From Bipolaris cookei (Eukaryota > Ascomycota > Dothideomycetes > Pleosporales > Pleosporaceae), in assembly GCA_002286855.1 (NCBI GenBank), contig NRSV01000010.1, positions 186,001 through 250,000 of the forward strand: 64,000 bases of DNA. Direction: 5' to 3'. Below, in pieces: positions 1 to 11,585 of this stretch. Made by a program: the position numbers and the translations under genes. The notes under the pieces were generated by a model, which saw only the letters and a list, made by a program, of their open reading frames with translations, made no database searches and was not told where the DNA came from. Numbering within the stretch: position 1 is the first letter of the stretch; every line of letters starts with the position of its first letter.

Positions 1-556
1 CAGCCCAACACTGATCAAAGTAAGAAAGGCCCATCTCCTCCAGAGTCTTTACTCTGTGTCGTTCCAGATCCCGACGATGCGGATACCGCTTGAAGAATTC
101 TCTCATCAGATTGACTGCATCTTCATCGTAGCGTTTCTGTTCTCCAAGCCAGAATATGACCTTTGCGGCGCGCTTGTAGATGTCTCTCATCATAGCCACT
201 TGGAAGCTCTTCTCTTCTTCGTCCTTTTGGTTGATGCAGATAGCGTCTACCCACAGTAGGCAATCAAACTGCTGTTTCTGTAGTTGCAATAGGACACCCC
301 AAAGATTACGTGTAATCGGCTTCTTATGCCCATTGCATGTGATTTTGTATGGCGACGTTGCATCGCCCCAGACATATGAAAGCGCAGTGAATTGCGTTTT
401 TGAGTCGAGGTCGAAAGTTTCGAGAGTGATCTGAATGCCTTCTTCGCCGGTTCCTGATTGATACGCAATAAGCGGATGGCTCGTCGGTGCGGAAGCAGCG
501 AGTATAATGTGGCGTCTGGCATTTTGAAGTTGTCCCCACTCATTTTGTGCGTACAT
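1..556 (-). CDS. HET-domain protein, N-terminal part (runs off the window)
   Basis: The minus strand is open from an ATG at 554-556 to the window edge, about 185 codons without a stop. It contains the two hallmark blocks of the HET (heterokaryon incompatibility) domain: ALSYVWGDA at about residues 72-80, then WVDAICINQKD about 40 residues later, followed by the expected IYKRAAKVIFWLG block. HET proteins act in fungal non-self recognition, where an incompatible fusion triggers cell death; that role is family knowledge. The start is the first ATG in this frame. Two overlapping minus-strand frames begin with plausible text but do not carry the HET motifs. The rest of the gene, including any C-terminal repeats, lies outside the window. 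A degraded HET fragment on the other strand follows closely. Confidence 0.85.
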   Translation of the reverse strand, partial: MYAQNEWGQLQNARRHIILAASAPTSHPLIAYQSGTGEEGIQITLETFDLDSKTQFTALSYVWGDATSPYKITCNGHKKPITRNLWGVLLQLQKQQFDCLLWVDAICINQKDEEEKSFQVAMMRDIYKRAAKVIFWLGEQKRYDEDAVNLMREFFKRYPHRRDLERHRVKTLEEMGLSYFDQCWA

Positions 557-760
557 TCTCAAAGGAAAACACGAGACTACAGCTCCGGGGGATGACCGAC
601 TATTCAAGTTGGTTCAGCGAGGCAGCCGGTGAACTGACCGGATATCTCGTAGGCGAAGTGATGTTCCACCGCGTGACAAAATCTGGCGCCTGATTCGCCA
701 ACCAAGATTTCAACAGAATCCTCCACCACGCCAATATACGAGTTTCATAACCGAGAATCG

Positions 761-1045
761 ATGCTATTGGGGTGTTATCTAGTAATGCGCAGTAAATCAC
801 CTGACAATGGTAACGAGTTTAGCTTCGAGGAATTTGTTGACAAGGAAATCCCGCTGTATGCTATTCTTTCGCATACAGGGGGAGCAGCTGACTGCGAGAT
901 TACTTATAGAAATACAATACATGGCACAGGAACGAATAAACCTGGCTACGTCAAGATCCGCTTTTGCGGGAAGCAAGCTGCAAAGAATGGTCTCCAATAC
1001 TTGTGGGCTGGGGTGGAGCGGGCATACCGCCGTCTGGCACAGTAA
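761..1045 (+). pseudogene. Degraded HET-domain fragment
   Basis: One reading frame holds the opening of a second HET domain. It has FEEFVDKEIPLYAILSHT (the usual AILSHTWG with Trp changed to Gly), then EITYRN, and GYVKIRFCGKQAAKNGLQYLW, the segment that normally precedes VDTCCIDK. At that point the text breaks into unrelated residues and stops. No downstream HET blocks (RGWTLQEL, LLGIFD) are visible. The remnant is therefore about 75 recognisable residues of a gene normally 500 or more residues long. It runs opposite to the intact HET gene at 1-556 and directly precedes the decayed amidase. I read it as a relic, not a functional short protein. Confidence 0.7.
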
Positions 1046-1176
1046 TGCGCATCCTGAGATAAACCTCGGCATCTTGCATTTCCTTATCCCATCTTCGCAT
1101 TCTCCTTCTTCTATGCCTTGCTTCATTAGAAAGATAAAGATGGCAGATCAACGCGACACATTTAGGCAAGGAACTA

Positions 1177-2870
1177 GTACCCCCTCGCCTCTGAATGCTA
1201 CATTAGACGGGCTAATAAGCGGGCTATCTGACCATCGCTTCACAAGCGTATACCTTATCGTTGTACGTTTAGCCCAGCTGCTGGATGGCCGTCTTACGCT
1301 AAATCCCTCACAAGGCTTACTCAAAGCGCATCGATTATGTGAATAGTACACTGAAATCGGTGATGAAAATCAATCCTCACCCGCTACTTATTGCTGCAAG
1401 CCTGGACGACGAGAGAAAGAAAGGTACACTTTGAAGGTAAGACGAAAGCCCAAGAACTTCCTGGCGAAGCATGATATGGATAGTAACATTGCATTTCCAT
1501 TTATGGACTTCCCGTGCTTCTTAAAGAAAACATTGGCACCCGTGATCGCATGCAAACTAATGGTTCGTTATTCTTACAAAGCTCTGACTGTTGACAACCC
1601 CTGACTTACGATTATTTTATCTGGCTTACATGCCCTCGCGAACGCTACTCTTTGCGCTGATTTGACTATTGTGGAAAAACTTCGTAGCTAAGGCCTTATT
1701 GTTTTAGGTAAAACTAGTCTGTCTGAGTGGTCGATGCTGCGCTTGACTAACTTGACAAAGTTGTCGAATGCGATTTCTAGGCAGATTTACGCTGCCTATT
1801 ATCTAAAGCAGTGTCTGAGCGGAAGCTTGGGTGTGAGTGCAGTAACCGTGGATCTTGGGCTTGTGTGGACGGCTGCTGGTACTGAGGTACGTAAACTGCT
1901 TACTATTCCGCTTCTGCGACATTTAAATAGTCTTTTGTTAACACTAGAGCGGAGATTCTAGACATCTGGAAGTATAACTAGTTCATGTGAGAGAAACAAC
2001 ATTGTAGGCATTAAACCTACAGTAGGGTTGACTTCTTGACACCTGATTGTTCCTGTTAGTGAACATTAGGACACTGTTGGGCCTATCGCACGGGCTGTCG
2101 AGGATGCAGCGAGATTACTCGAAGTAATTACTGGGCTAGATTTTAGGATTCTCACACTCTCTTGTCGCTACTGCATTACATTCCTAGGTACTCCGCCTGC
2201 TGCAAACCAGATGGATTGCGCGGAAAGCATATTGGAATAGCGCGTAACGTTACGGACATCGAATCGGACATAATCCAGAACATACAGCCCGCTTTTAAGC
2301 AAGCAGTGGCGCTTATGAGCTGCGCAGGTGCGACGATTATCGACTATGCTGATTTTATAGCGTACGCAACGTGGAAAGCAAGACTTTGCAACCTTGTTAC
2401 TCGATAATTTCGTTAGCAACGCCGCTTAGTTCTTCGCAAACCTTAAACATAACCCCTAGCTGATATATAGTGTAGCTGATCTGCGAGACTTTACACGTAA
2501 TTGCCTATCGGAACAATACTTACAACATAACGTGCAAAGTTGGGACATGGCGCTAGACTAAGGCCTGAGCAATTAGTCTCTACGCTTTTAACAAGACTAT
2601 TAAGAAAACATGTTTTTGGGCGGTGAGGGCGGGATACCAGGAGCTCTCGAGTGTTATAATCTAGATGCTATTATCCTCCCTACTGTGATCGCGTATGAGA
2701 TCCTAACACTAGTTGGATCGCTGGTCGTGACCGTGTCGCTAGGTGCTACAGGTATTGAAACGCCCGTTAAACAGGTTGCTGGTTGGAATGTTGTGGACCA
2801 GGCTCCGGGCGTACCGTTTGGGATCAGCTTCTTGGGGAAAGAATGGAGCGAGGGCGCTTCTCTAAACTAA
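1177..2870 (+). pseudogene. Decayed amidase (amidase signature family) relic
   Basis: Pieces of an amidase appear in the right order but in different frames, broken by stops. The N-terminal piece reads LNATLDGLISGLSDHRFTSV (about 1177-1250), then VNSTLKSVMKINPHPLLIAA (1339-1398). Next come the catalytic region LVWTAAGTE preceded by an altered Gly/Ser-rich motif (about 1800-1890), DTVGPIARAVEDAARLLEVI (2070-2129), and DGLRGKHIGIARN (2210-2250). The C-terminal part is GGEGGIPGALECYNLDAIIL through GVPFGISFLGKEW (2625-2850). An intact member would be about 500-560 residues and hydrolyse amides with a Ser-cisSer-Lys triad. Here the Ser-rich loop is mutated and several frames contain TAA or TAG, so no product is expected. 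The TpA excess and lost CpA suggest RIP. Confidence 0.75.
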
Positions 2871-3971
2871 GAATTTAAGAGTTCTTTAGGGTAGAGAGTA
2901 CTAAAAAACCTAAGTTATCTAGAGATTTATAGTATACTCGTGCGACTTATAGCTTAAAGGAATTAATATAGCTTTTACGTCTTCTTGCGTAAGTAGAGCT
3001 AGCTTTTACTTAAGCTAAATAAGAGAGCGTAAGTAAGTAAGATCTACGTTCTTTTTCTTTAGTACTATAGTAAGTAAACGCAAAATTTAGAAATATAGAG
3101 AGAGTATGTAGTACTACAGCAGCGATAATGTAAGGAGGATAGGAAAGCTGCGAGCCTAATCCTAGTAGCAACCTATCCTTAAACTAGTGCGCTACTATTA
3201 CAGCGAGTACTATAATACGCATAAAAGAGTCTTAAATAACCGTTAATAGTCCTTCAGGGCTATAGTGGTGGGGGCTGCGGACGGAGTCGTAATTCCTGAA
3301 AAACGGGTAACGGAGGACGGACGTCAGTAAATTGACCTCAACACAGAACCGCGAGTTTTGACGGATCGCAAGGGAGAACTAACTCTCAGCTTCCAATGGT
3401 CGTATGTACCAACATGATGGATTTTAATGTTATATAATTTTGAAACTAAAGATACCGTCGAGCGTAAATGACTCGGTGGGCTGGGGGGAAAACAACCCCC
3501 GCCAAGACCAAGCCGTGGCTGCTACTGCCGCCACTGCCACTTCTCATATCACACGCTCAAATTGATTAATCATGTATGCATGAGGGCCACATAGGTGCGT
3601 AGGTGTGAACTTAATTGCTCGCGAATATACATAAGAAGGATATGAGTTTTATTTCTGTGAGGCTTTGCAATTACACACAAGAATGATAACAAAGCTTGAA
3701 TTCCAAGGAGCCAATGAGTTTTGAGTGCTTGAACGTATACTCGGGCAAGCGAATACAGGTTTTGACTTGTAGTTGCTCTACTGCCATTACCTAGCCAACC
3801 TTACTGCACTGTGTACACCAGTTCTAATAAGTGAGGGTGAATTGGCTGGGCCAGCCAATGAGCGGCTTGCACGGTCCGAGCAAACAACCCAAACTCAATC
3901 TGGCTTCAACACCACGATTGCATCTTCATTCGCGGGTCCATTGCTACAGCGTACCTCTGCACACCGCAACC
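2871..3971. other. Gene-free stretch; first part very TpA-rich
   Basis: The first roughly 400 bases are dense in TA dinucleotides (runs like taagtaagtaag) and poor in CA and TG, the composition expected after RIP. From about 3285 the base composition becomes ordinary. I see no coding frame with family features. The part next to 3971 is presumably the promoter of the COPI epsilon gene. Confidence 0.6.
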
Positions 3972-5063
3972 ATGGACCCCTATTCCCCCGAAGGAGGTTG
4001 GTATCATCTTGCGCCTCATAACATATTATCATGCAACCCCACTAACGCACCCCAGAGCTCATCAATATCCATTCGGCCTTCCACGCCGGGGCCTACCAAC
4101 AAGTTCTCGACTTCGATACCTCGTCCTTCTCAGCTTCAAATGCGCTTCCTGTCCGTGTTTTAAAGCTCCGCAGCCAAATTGCTCTCGGTCGGGCAGAATC
4201 TGTTTCTAGCGAACTCGCATCCGAGAAGACACCCGATCTTGTCGCAGTAAAGTTGCTGGCAGACTACGAACAAGGCAAGGATGTTCTTAGCCAGGCAAAG
4301 AAGTTGGCGGAGCAGAGTGGACAGGAGAACTTGGCTGTGCAGCTTTGTGTGGGCATAATCCTGGAGAGGGCAGGTGAGACGGAGGCTGCGCTAGAACTGC
4401 TGAGCAAGCACCAAGGTAGCTTGGATGCGTACGGCAACCCGAATACGCCAAATCTGGTACGGAAATCGAAGCATAATAGCTGACATTTGAATAGGGTAGC
4501 GCTCATTGTCCAAATCCACCTCCAACAGAACCGCACCGATCTTGCCGCCAAGGAAGCACAGCGCGCACGGAAATGGGCGCAGGATAGCCTGCTGGTCAAC
4601 ATTGCTGAGAGTTGGGTTGGCATGCGCGAGGTTCGTAACTCACTCGTTCCCACCCCCACTACGTAACCAATTGCTGTTGGACAAGACACTAATATTAGTT
4701 TAGGGCGGCGAGAAATACCAGTCGGCATTCTACGTCTTTGAAGAACTAGCTACAACCGCGCAATCGACCTCTCCCCACTCTCTCGTTGCACAAGCAGTGT
4801 CAGAACTACATCTCGGCCGCCTTCCCGAAGCCGAAGCCGCTTTACAACAAGCCATCTCCATCGACGGTACCTCTGCTGACACAATCGCTAACCTCATTGT
4901 CCTCAACACACTGCTAGGCAAGAAGGATGAAACAGAAAAGATGAAGACACAACTTCAATCCGTAGCCCCACAACACCGAGCCATAGCAGACTGGGCTAGT
5001 AAGAAGGATGAGTTTGCCAAGGCGGCGGCCAAGTACACTCCGCAGTTTGAACCTGTTTCGTAG
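3972..5063 (+). CDS. SEC28: Coatomer (COPI) epsilon subunit
   Basis: Four exons (3972-3996, 4056-4428, 4495-4630, 4704-5063) join to 297 codons. The protein is the epsilon subunit of the COPI coat, which binds alpha-COP and stabilises the coat during Golgi-to-ER and intra-Golgi transport. It reads MDPYSPEGE-LINIHSAFHAGAY at the start, then helical TPR-like repeats with AVKLLADYEQGK, AVQLCVGIILERAGETEAAL, SAFYVFEEL and LGRLPEAEAALQQAI; the tail is DWASKKDEFAKAAAKY. Length matches the family (about 290-310). Two donors are unusual (GTTGGT, GTTCGT), but the joins restore the frame and the family sequence. The first coding exon is only 25 bases. Confidence 0.9.
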
Positions 5064-6637
5064 AAGCGGGATGGAGGAGTAGAAACGAGAGCGATAGCTT
5101 ACGATTGATTGATGAACAACCTATAGGGAGATATCCAATAGACGATGTGTTGGCAATGTAAACTAGTAAACATTGGCCGGGGTACTACGAATGAAAAATA
5201 CATCTAGTGCATGGATAGGCACGTATGTTGGATACAGGGTTTTGAGCCGGTGACATACATTGCCAACGGAGGTTCCTGTAGCGTAGACCTCGTGACCTCT
5301 ACAACTCAACACTACCTCATCTTTGATATACCAACTGTACACCTACAAGCACACTATCTCGTATGGCAAAGCATGCGGAGATGTATTTCTCCCATCACCT
5401 TTCTTTTTCCAGAATTTTCCCCATCCCTATTCCCCCGCCCTCCCCGGAAACCTGTCTTTCCGGACGCCACAAAGCACACAGCCCGCGCCGCATGGCACCA
5501 TATCCGAACCAGAGACCCTAGGCGCTACATTCCCGTTGGATACCCCCAAACTGCACAGGCTGGGGCGGGAATGCACAGCTCCCAAGTTGGGGCGGTCGGC
5601 TGGTGTGACGCCGGATGACATACATCTTTGCTATCACTTAGAGGGGGCGGGCGACAGCGGCGGCGCTTCTTCACGGGAAAGATAGAAGGGTGGGTAAAGT
5701 GTGTGTGGGTGTTTGATGACAGGGAGTCCAAGCGCGCCAGGATATATCTGATCGACGCGCCACACGGGTTTAAGCGATAGATCGTATCCAGTGCACCGGA
5801 TTCTGTGAGGTATGGGAGGGGGAGAGGGTGGATTTTTGTATGATGCACGTGGGAAGGAGGGGAGAACGTCTATTTAGTGTTGCTGGTAGTACTACGTGTA
5901 GAATGCTTGCTGCCACAATGCGAAGCAATGGAATTTTCCCATAGCATACCCATCGTTGCACTCAGGAGGATAGGAAACTCGTATTTTGGAAGATGACACG
6001 ACTCAAGGCATCGCACATGTTGCAGCACCTGACACGTCTCGTGCCCCGACGGCGTGCTACTCCTGCAACGACAACTGTTGTGCCGTCGCCCGGGACCTGA
6101 TACATCCGAGCGCCAACCTACCCCATCCAACGCAACGATCAATCTTTGGAAACAAGCGCTAGCCTCGGGCCTTATCCAGCCAATCCATACCCGTTGCGGT
6201 AGGATGGGGGCCGTGGTCTCAATACGCTTTGGGAACACGTCCCGGGGAGAGGGAGGTTTTGGAAAGAAAAGAGAGAAAGTGACCCGCATGGCTGGGTGTG
6301 GGCTTTTTTAGAAGGAGGGCTTTTTTGCGTAGCGTACTTGCTGCTCGGCGGTATGATGCTAAGGGATCTCTTGTTTTTTCCCTTCTTCTCTTCCTTTCTC
6401 TCCAACGTTGCCCGCACCGTTGGATTCTTACTTTGAAGTCCATTTTTGAGATTGAAATGGGAGTTTTTGTCTAATTCTTGGGAACACAGGTTGCTTTGCT
6501 ACTATACGCGACCGCAACTCCATCCAGTTTGTATCTGACCATAGTTGCCATCACCTTGCTGCCTTAACGCCGAAATCTCCGCTTCGCGCGCTTGCGGAAC
6601 CGCCAGGCTATTCGATAGGCTAGAGAGCGACTTCGTC
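5064..6637. other. Intergenic region, no supported gene
   Basis: Several overlapping open frames of 60-140 codons occur on both strands (longest about 5211-5685 and 5870-6289), but none shows a recognisable domain or an exon pattern. The interval probably holds the 3' UTR of the COPI gene and the promoter and 5' UTR of the phosphodiesterase gene. Confidence 0.5.
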
Positions 6638-7888
6638 ATGTCTGGGGCAAAGGCCGACGTCGGCAGCTCGCTCGACGTACCCTCATCATCTCATCCTGAC
6701 AACATGGTTATCGGAGTACCGCCAGTATTTGAGGGGTTGACAAGAGAGCTGGGTAAGATTATAGAGCAACCACTTCTTGGACCCAAGGCCAAGTTTCCCC
6801 CAGGTAAGAGGCCTCTCTGTAGCTACAGCGCTTGAGATATGTAATAACCATCTTTCTAGCTACTTTTGGTCTTGCACGTAAGGATGTATCTGGAAGGCGA
6901 AAACCACAGGCCATTGCACATCGAGGATACAAGGCCAAGTTCGCCGAGAATACTTTGGGTGCCTTCAAGGGTGCAGTTGAAGTTGGAGCAGATGGTCTAG
7001 AAACCGACTTACATTTAACAAGAGACGGTGTTGTAGTATTATCCCATGTAAGCCTCCAGCTCTAGCCATATTGGGTCATGGACTGATACTCGACAGGACA
7101 AAGATCTCAAGAGATGCTTTGGCAGGGATGAAAAGATCATAGACTGCGACTATGAGTTTATAAGTAAACTGAGGACACTGAAAGAGCCACACGAGCCAAT
7201 GCCTCGCCTTTCAGATCTACTCGAGTATCTCGCACAACCCGGGTTGGAGAACATTTGGGTATTACTCGACATTAAGGTTTGCAGTTGGTGCCACTTTGTA
7301 TAGCCAAGAGCTAACATAAGGCAGTTGGACAATGATGCAGACGATGTAATGCGCCTGATTGGTGATGCAATCCGGAGCGTGCCGCCCTTGCCATCGCGAC
7401 CATGGCAGAGCCGCATCGTTCTCGGATGCTGGGCAGCAAAGTACCTTCCGCTGTGTTCGCGATATCTGCCTGGCTTCCCAGTCTCCCACATTGGCTTCTC
7501 GACGCTTATTGCATCGTATTTCTTCACAGTCCCGAATGTCTCTTTCAACATGGCACAGGCTATCCTCATGACGCCGTGGGGCAGGCTGTTCATACGGAAA
7601 GCACAAAACGACGGCCGACCTGTGTATGCGTGGACGGTGAACGAGGAGAGCCGGATGCGATGGAACATCCGGCATGGGCTGGACGGGGTGGTGACGGACG
7701 ACCCAAAGCTTTTTGTGCAAGTGCGGGATTCATGGCACGAGGGTGTGAATAACGGCGTGTCGGTGATAACATGGCTAGATGTGCTGCGGGTCAATTTCTT
7801 TTGTCTGATCTATACTCTCTTGTTCCAGTTGAGGTTTGGATTTCAAGAGAAGTCGCTGGTCAAGATGAAGGAGGAAGAAGAGCAATGA
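6638..7888 (+). CDS. Glycerophosphodiester phosphodiesterase-family protein, PGC1-like
   Basis: Exons 6638-6803, 6860-7047, 7097-7276 and 7325-7888 give 365 codons. After a poorly conserved N-terminal 65 residues the GDPD fold begins with AIAHRGYKAKFAENTLGAF, which carries the catalytic HRG and the ENT motif. It continues with GADGLETDLHLTRDGVVVLSHD, supplying the metal-binding Glu/Asp and second His, then VLLDIKL, VYAWTVNEE and GVVTDDPKL. The best match I recognise is yeast Pgc1, a phosphatidylglycerol phospholipase C that removes excess PG to leave diacylglycerol. A hydrophobic segment near the C-terminus (FFCLIYTLLFQL) would anchor it in a membrane, as in Pgc1. Substrate choice is inferred from that resemblance. 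It lies 209 bases upstream of gamma-tubulin on the same strand. Confidence 0.82.
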
Positions 7889-8097
7889 AAGTGATGAGTC
7901 AGCATGTAGCAATACAAACTTGCTACAATTATTGTTATTTCTTGTGGGTCTGTGGTCGCAGTGGTGATGAGTGAAGCGAGTGACATGCTCCATGTACTCT
8001 AGAGCCATGACGGCAGGGTCCAAACATTTAGCGACCCGACGCGTGGACCCCGCCGAGGGCGCGTTTGCAAGCCACGACACTGTTGACCAACACAACC

Positions 8098-9653
8098 ATG
8101 CCCAGGTACGCCTGCAGACGCACCAGAAGAAACTGCGCAAACTGTGGCTGACTTGGACCAGGGAAATCATAACATTACAGGCTGGCCAGTGCGGCAACAG
8201 CGTCGGGCAGCAGTTCTGGCAGCAGCTCTGCCAGGAACACGGCATCAATAAAGACGGAAATCTCGAGGACTTTGCAACAGAGGGTGGCGACCGCAAAGAC
8301 GTCTTCTTCTACCAATCAGACGACACACGTTACATTCCACGCGCCATTCTGCTAGATCTCGAGCCCAGAGTGCTGCATTCCATCCAGGCGAGTCCGTACA
8401 AGAACATCTACAACCCCGAGAACTTTTATATCCACAAAGATGGTACTGGCGCGGGTAACAACTGGGGCATGGGATACAGCATGGGCGAACAGGTGCACGA
8501 GGATATTTTGGATATGATTGATCGCGAGGCCGACGGCTCAGACTCGCTCGAAGGCTTCATGATGCTGCACTCGATCGCTGGTGGAACTGGCTCTGGTCTC
8601 GGCTCATACATGCTCGAACGACTGAATGACCGGTTTCCTAAGAAGCTCATACAAACGTACAGTGTTTTTCCCAACACCCAAGACGGCGACATTGTGGTGC
8701 AGCCGTACAACAGCTTGCTGAGTATAAGGCGTCTAACGCAGAATGCAGACTCGGTGGTGAGTGCACATAGAGAAGCCAGCAACCACGGCGCACCAGTATG
8801 CTAACTGCACAGGTTGTCCTCGACAATGGAGCCCTTACCAGGATTGCCGCTGACCGGTTACACGTCATGAACCCCTCATTTGAACAGACAAACCAGCTCG
8901 TGTCCACCGTCATGTCTGCCAGCACCACCACCCTTCGCTACCCTGGATACATGCACAACGACCTGGTCGGCATCGTCGCATCGCTCATTCCCACCCCCCG
9001 CTGCCACTTTTTGATGACGTCTTACACACCCTTCTCGGGCGAGAACGTAGAGCAGGCGAAGACCGTTCGTAAGACGACTGTCTTGGACGTCATGAGGCGT
9101 CTGCTACAGCCCAAGAACCGCATGGTCTCGACCAACCCCACCAAGAAGAGCTGCTACATGTCCATTTTGAACATTATCCAAGGCGAAGCCGATCCCTCAG
9201 ATGTATGTTGTTGATATCCGTTATTTGCTTCCTGCAGAACGACATCCCACTAACAGCAAAAAAAAGGTACACAAATCCCTCATGCGCATCCGCGAACGCC
9301 GCCTCGCAACATTCATCCCATGGGGCCCAGCATCAATTCAAGTCGCACTAACCAAAAAGTCGCCATACGTAACATCTTCCCACCGAGTCTCCGGCCTCAT
9401 GCTAGCAAACCACACGGGCATCGCAACACTCTTTAAGCGCATAGTAGCTCAGTACTCTACCCTCCGCAAGCGCAACGCCTTCCTCGAAAGCTACAAGCGC
9501 GAAGTACCCTTCAAAGATGGCTTGGGCGAATTTGACGAAGCGAAAGAGGTGGTGCAGGGTCTCATTGCAGAGTATGAAGAGGCTGAAGATGCAGACTATC
9601 TAACCAAGGAGACTGCGCCGACGGACGAGGCAGAGGATAAGAGAGCGGGATAG
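8098..9653 (+). CDS. Gamma-tubulin
   Basis: Four exons (8098-8105, 8162-8756, 8813-9202, 9267-9653) encode 459 residues. Gamma-tubulin nucleates microtubules at spindle pole bodies within the gamma-tubulin complex. Features visible are REIITLQAGQCGNSVGQQFW at the N-terminus, the tubulin GTP-binding signature GGTGSGLGSYMLERL, VVQPYNSLL, and VHKSLMRIRERRLATFIPWG typical of the gamma class. The first coding exon contributes only MPR, ATG CCC AG, with the third codon split by the intron. The C-terminal tail is acidic. The name in filamentous fungi is usually mipA or tubG; I leave the symbol open. It is tail to tail with the peroxin gene. Confidence 0.96.
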
Positions 9654-9964
9654 CAGTCAGCTTGGGAGCATGATGGGGATTTGGGGCGTCGGCGTCATTT
9701 GTCGGGTGGGCATGTATTGTATAGTTGGAGTCTTTCTTCGGTTACCCCCTGCTTGGAAAGGGGGGTTTAACGGCGGCGGGCGTTAGCGGGAAATGCAAAT
9801 CAAAGAGGTTGGAATCGATTCCTATTCTCTACAAATACCTTTTTTTTACTTCGAAACAGCATTTTTTGGAGCGTCAAAATGTTTGTTGTTTGTTGTTTAC
9901 GGAATGATCTCTGTGTGAATGAGAGAACATATATGTTTTCGATTATTGTACATGATTCACTTTG
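9654..9964. other. Convergent 3' intergenic region
   Basis: This 311-base interval separates the stop codons of gamma-tubulin and the minus-strand peroxin gene. It should contain both 3' UTRs. I see no open frame or structure of note. Confidence 0.6.
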
Positions 9965-11585
9965 CTACCCTTGCTTCCACGGCATCCTCTCCACACCCCT
10001 AACCCACCTGCGTCGTCTCCACTCGCCTTTTCGACTCGGCTTACTCTCTTCCCACGTCCGTCTCAGCACCTCTTTTTCTTGCTCTGTAAAGTCGACACTT
10101 CCTCCCTTTGACCCCTCCCTCTTCTTCATCTTCAGCCGTGCGGACCCAGCTCTATCTTCCTCCGTCTCGAGGAGCTCGTAATGTAAATCCGTGACCCACC
10201 GCTCGCCTTCGATTTCGACTTCTACGCCCGTGACACAGCGGTCTTCAACCCATTCGCGCGAGAGCAGATCGAGCGTCCATTTCTTGTCGCTCCAGCGCCA
10301 GCCCCGGGGCGGAAGCACATCTTCGAAAAAGGGGGTGCCGCGCGGTCTGTCACCGCTTATTCGCGATGGCGACAAGGGAGCGTATGGTGAGGGGGAGAAC
10401 ATGAAGCTTTCGTATTCGCCGTGCTCGTCGTGCAGGGCGCGATACTGCAGCTCGAAGATTTCCACCTCGCGCGTTTCGTACGAGGTTTCAAGCTCGATGT
10501 CTGCACGGGAAATGGAGAGTAGGAAAGAGCGGCTTTCGTTTTCCATTTCGGCTATGAATTTTTCTGTTTCGGGGGTTGCGAGTAGGTCTTGGACGGCTGG
10601 GTGGCCAAGGGCTGTGACTGCGTATCCGAGCACGAGGAAGATGGCGCGCCAGGGAAGCATGTGCGCGCTGATGAACAAGAGGACCGAGACGACGAGCAGG
10701 ATGAGGTATATCATGGAGGAAAGGGTTTCGTTGCTAAAGTTGGTAAGTGGCGTGAAGAAACTTAGTACGGCGTCGTGTACGTTGCTGAAATCGTCCATGC
10801 AATTCTGCAAGTCACGCAAGTTGCGGAAGAAGTCCTTGCTGAATTCTGGTGCAGGCTTGATAGTCGTGGCATCCGCAAGGGGCGGTCCCCCCAAGCTTCC
10901 CCTCCACAGGTCGCCATCCACGTCCATGGCGTTACTCGTAGGCTCCGGATGTCGAGTAAGGTAGGCGGGGACCATGACGAAGAACATGCCGCATGCCAGT
11001 GGCAGGACAGGCAATAGGTAGGGGTTTACGCACACAAAGGTCCAGACGAAGAGGAAGGATAGCGTCTGAGTAGGCTGTACCCAGGTAAAGAGACGTATGG
11101 CTCTGTTTTGGGCTATAAAGGCTACACCAATGCGTGAGTTGAAGCGACGGAAGTTGGACGACATGGTGGGGATGCTGAAGCTGGGCCGGGCGACATAGGA
11201 TCGGGACCGGCGATCTTTGATCTGGGGTATGTTTCTGGTCAGGGTCGAGTGTGAATCTGAGGGCGGGCTGTCGGAGAGATCCTCGGACGGGAGCACCTGT
11301 GAGAGCAGTCTGGACGGGTCAGGGTCAGTCTTGTTGTCCAGATATGTTTGATGCTGACGTTGTGTGTACGAACAGATTCATCATCTTGTCGCCCATCCTG
11401 CTGGTCGAGTCGCGGGCCATGTTGTCGCCTAGGGACTCGAGCTTGTTCATGAGCTTGCTGGCGGAGAGTCGGCGCGACGGGGGCTTGTCGGTCGTGGGAG
11501 TGCTGCTGTTTGATGCATGCTGGACTTGGACCACGGGGATGGGAGCGTCGCGGTTTGCGAGTGACTCTGCGTTTCCATGCGCCAT
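9965..11585 (-). CDS. Peroxisomal membrane protein of the Pex24p/Pex30 dysferlin-domain family
   Basis: Two exons (11374-11585 and 9965-11309 on the minus strand) join to 518 codons. The first exon gives a Ser/Thr-rich leader. The second begins LLSQVLPSEDL and has the paired hydrophobic hairpin TLSFLFVWTFVCVNPYLLPV followed by GMFFVMVPAYLTRHP, then another hydrophobic pair around residues 245-285. The C-terminal part carries DysF-like elements (GWRWSDKKWTLDL, WVEDRCVTGVEVE, WRRRRWVRGV). In yeast the Pex28-32 proteins of this family shape ER subdomains and control peroxisome number and size. I chose the GTTCGT donor because it restores LLSQVLPSED; a GTACAC donor nearby with a later acceptor is the alternative and also keeps the frame. 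Which paralogue (Pex23, 28-32) cannot be decided. Confidence 0.85.

Noticed and set aside
247..543. Apparent frameshift in the HET gene between an N-terminal frame starting MSGDNFK and the HET motif frame
   Set aside because: A different ATG at 554-556 opens the HET frame directly (MYAQNEWGQ...) with no stop, so no frameshift is needed.
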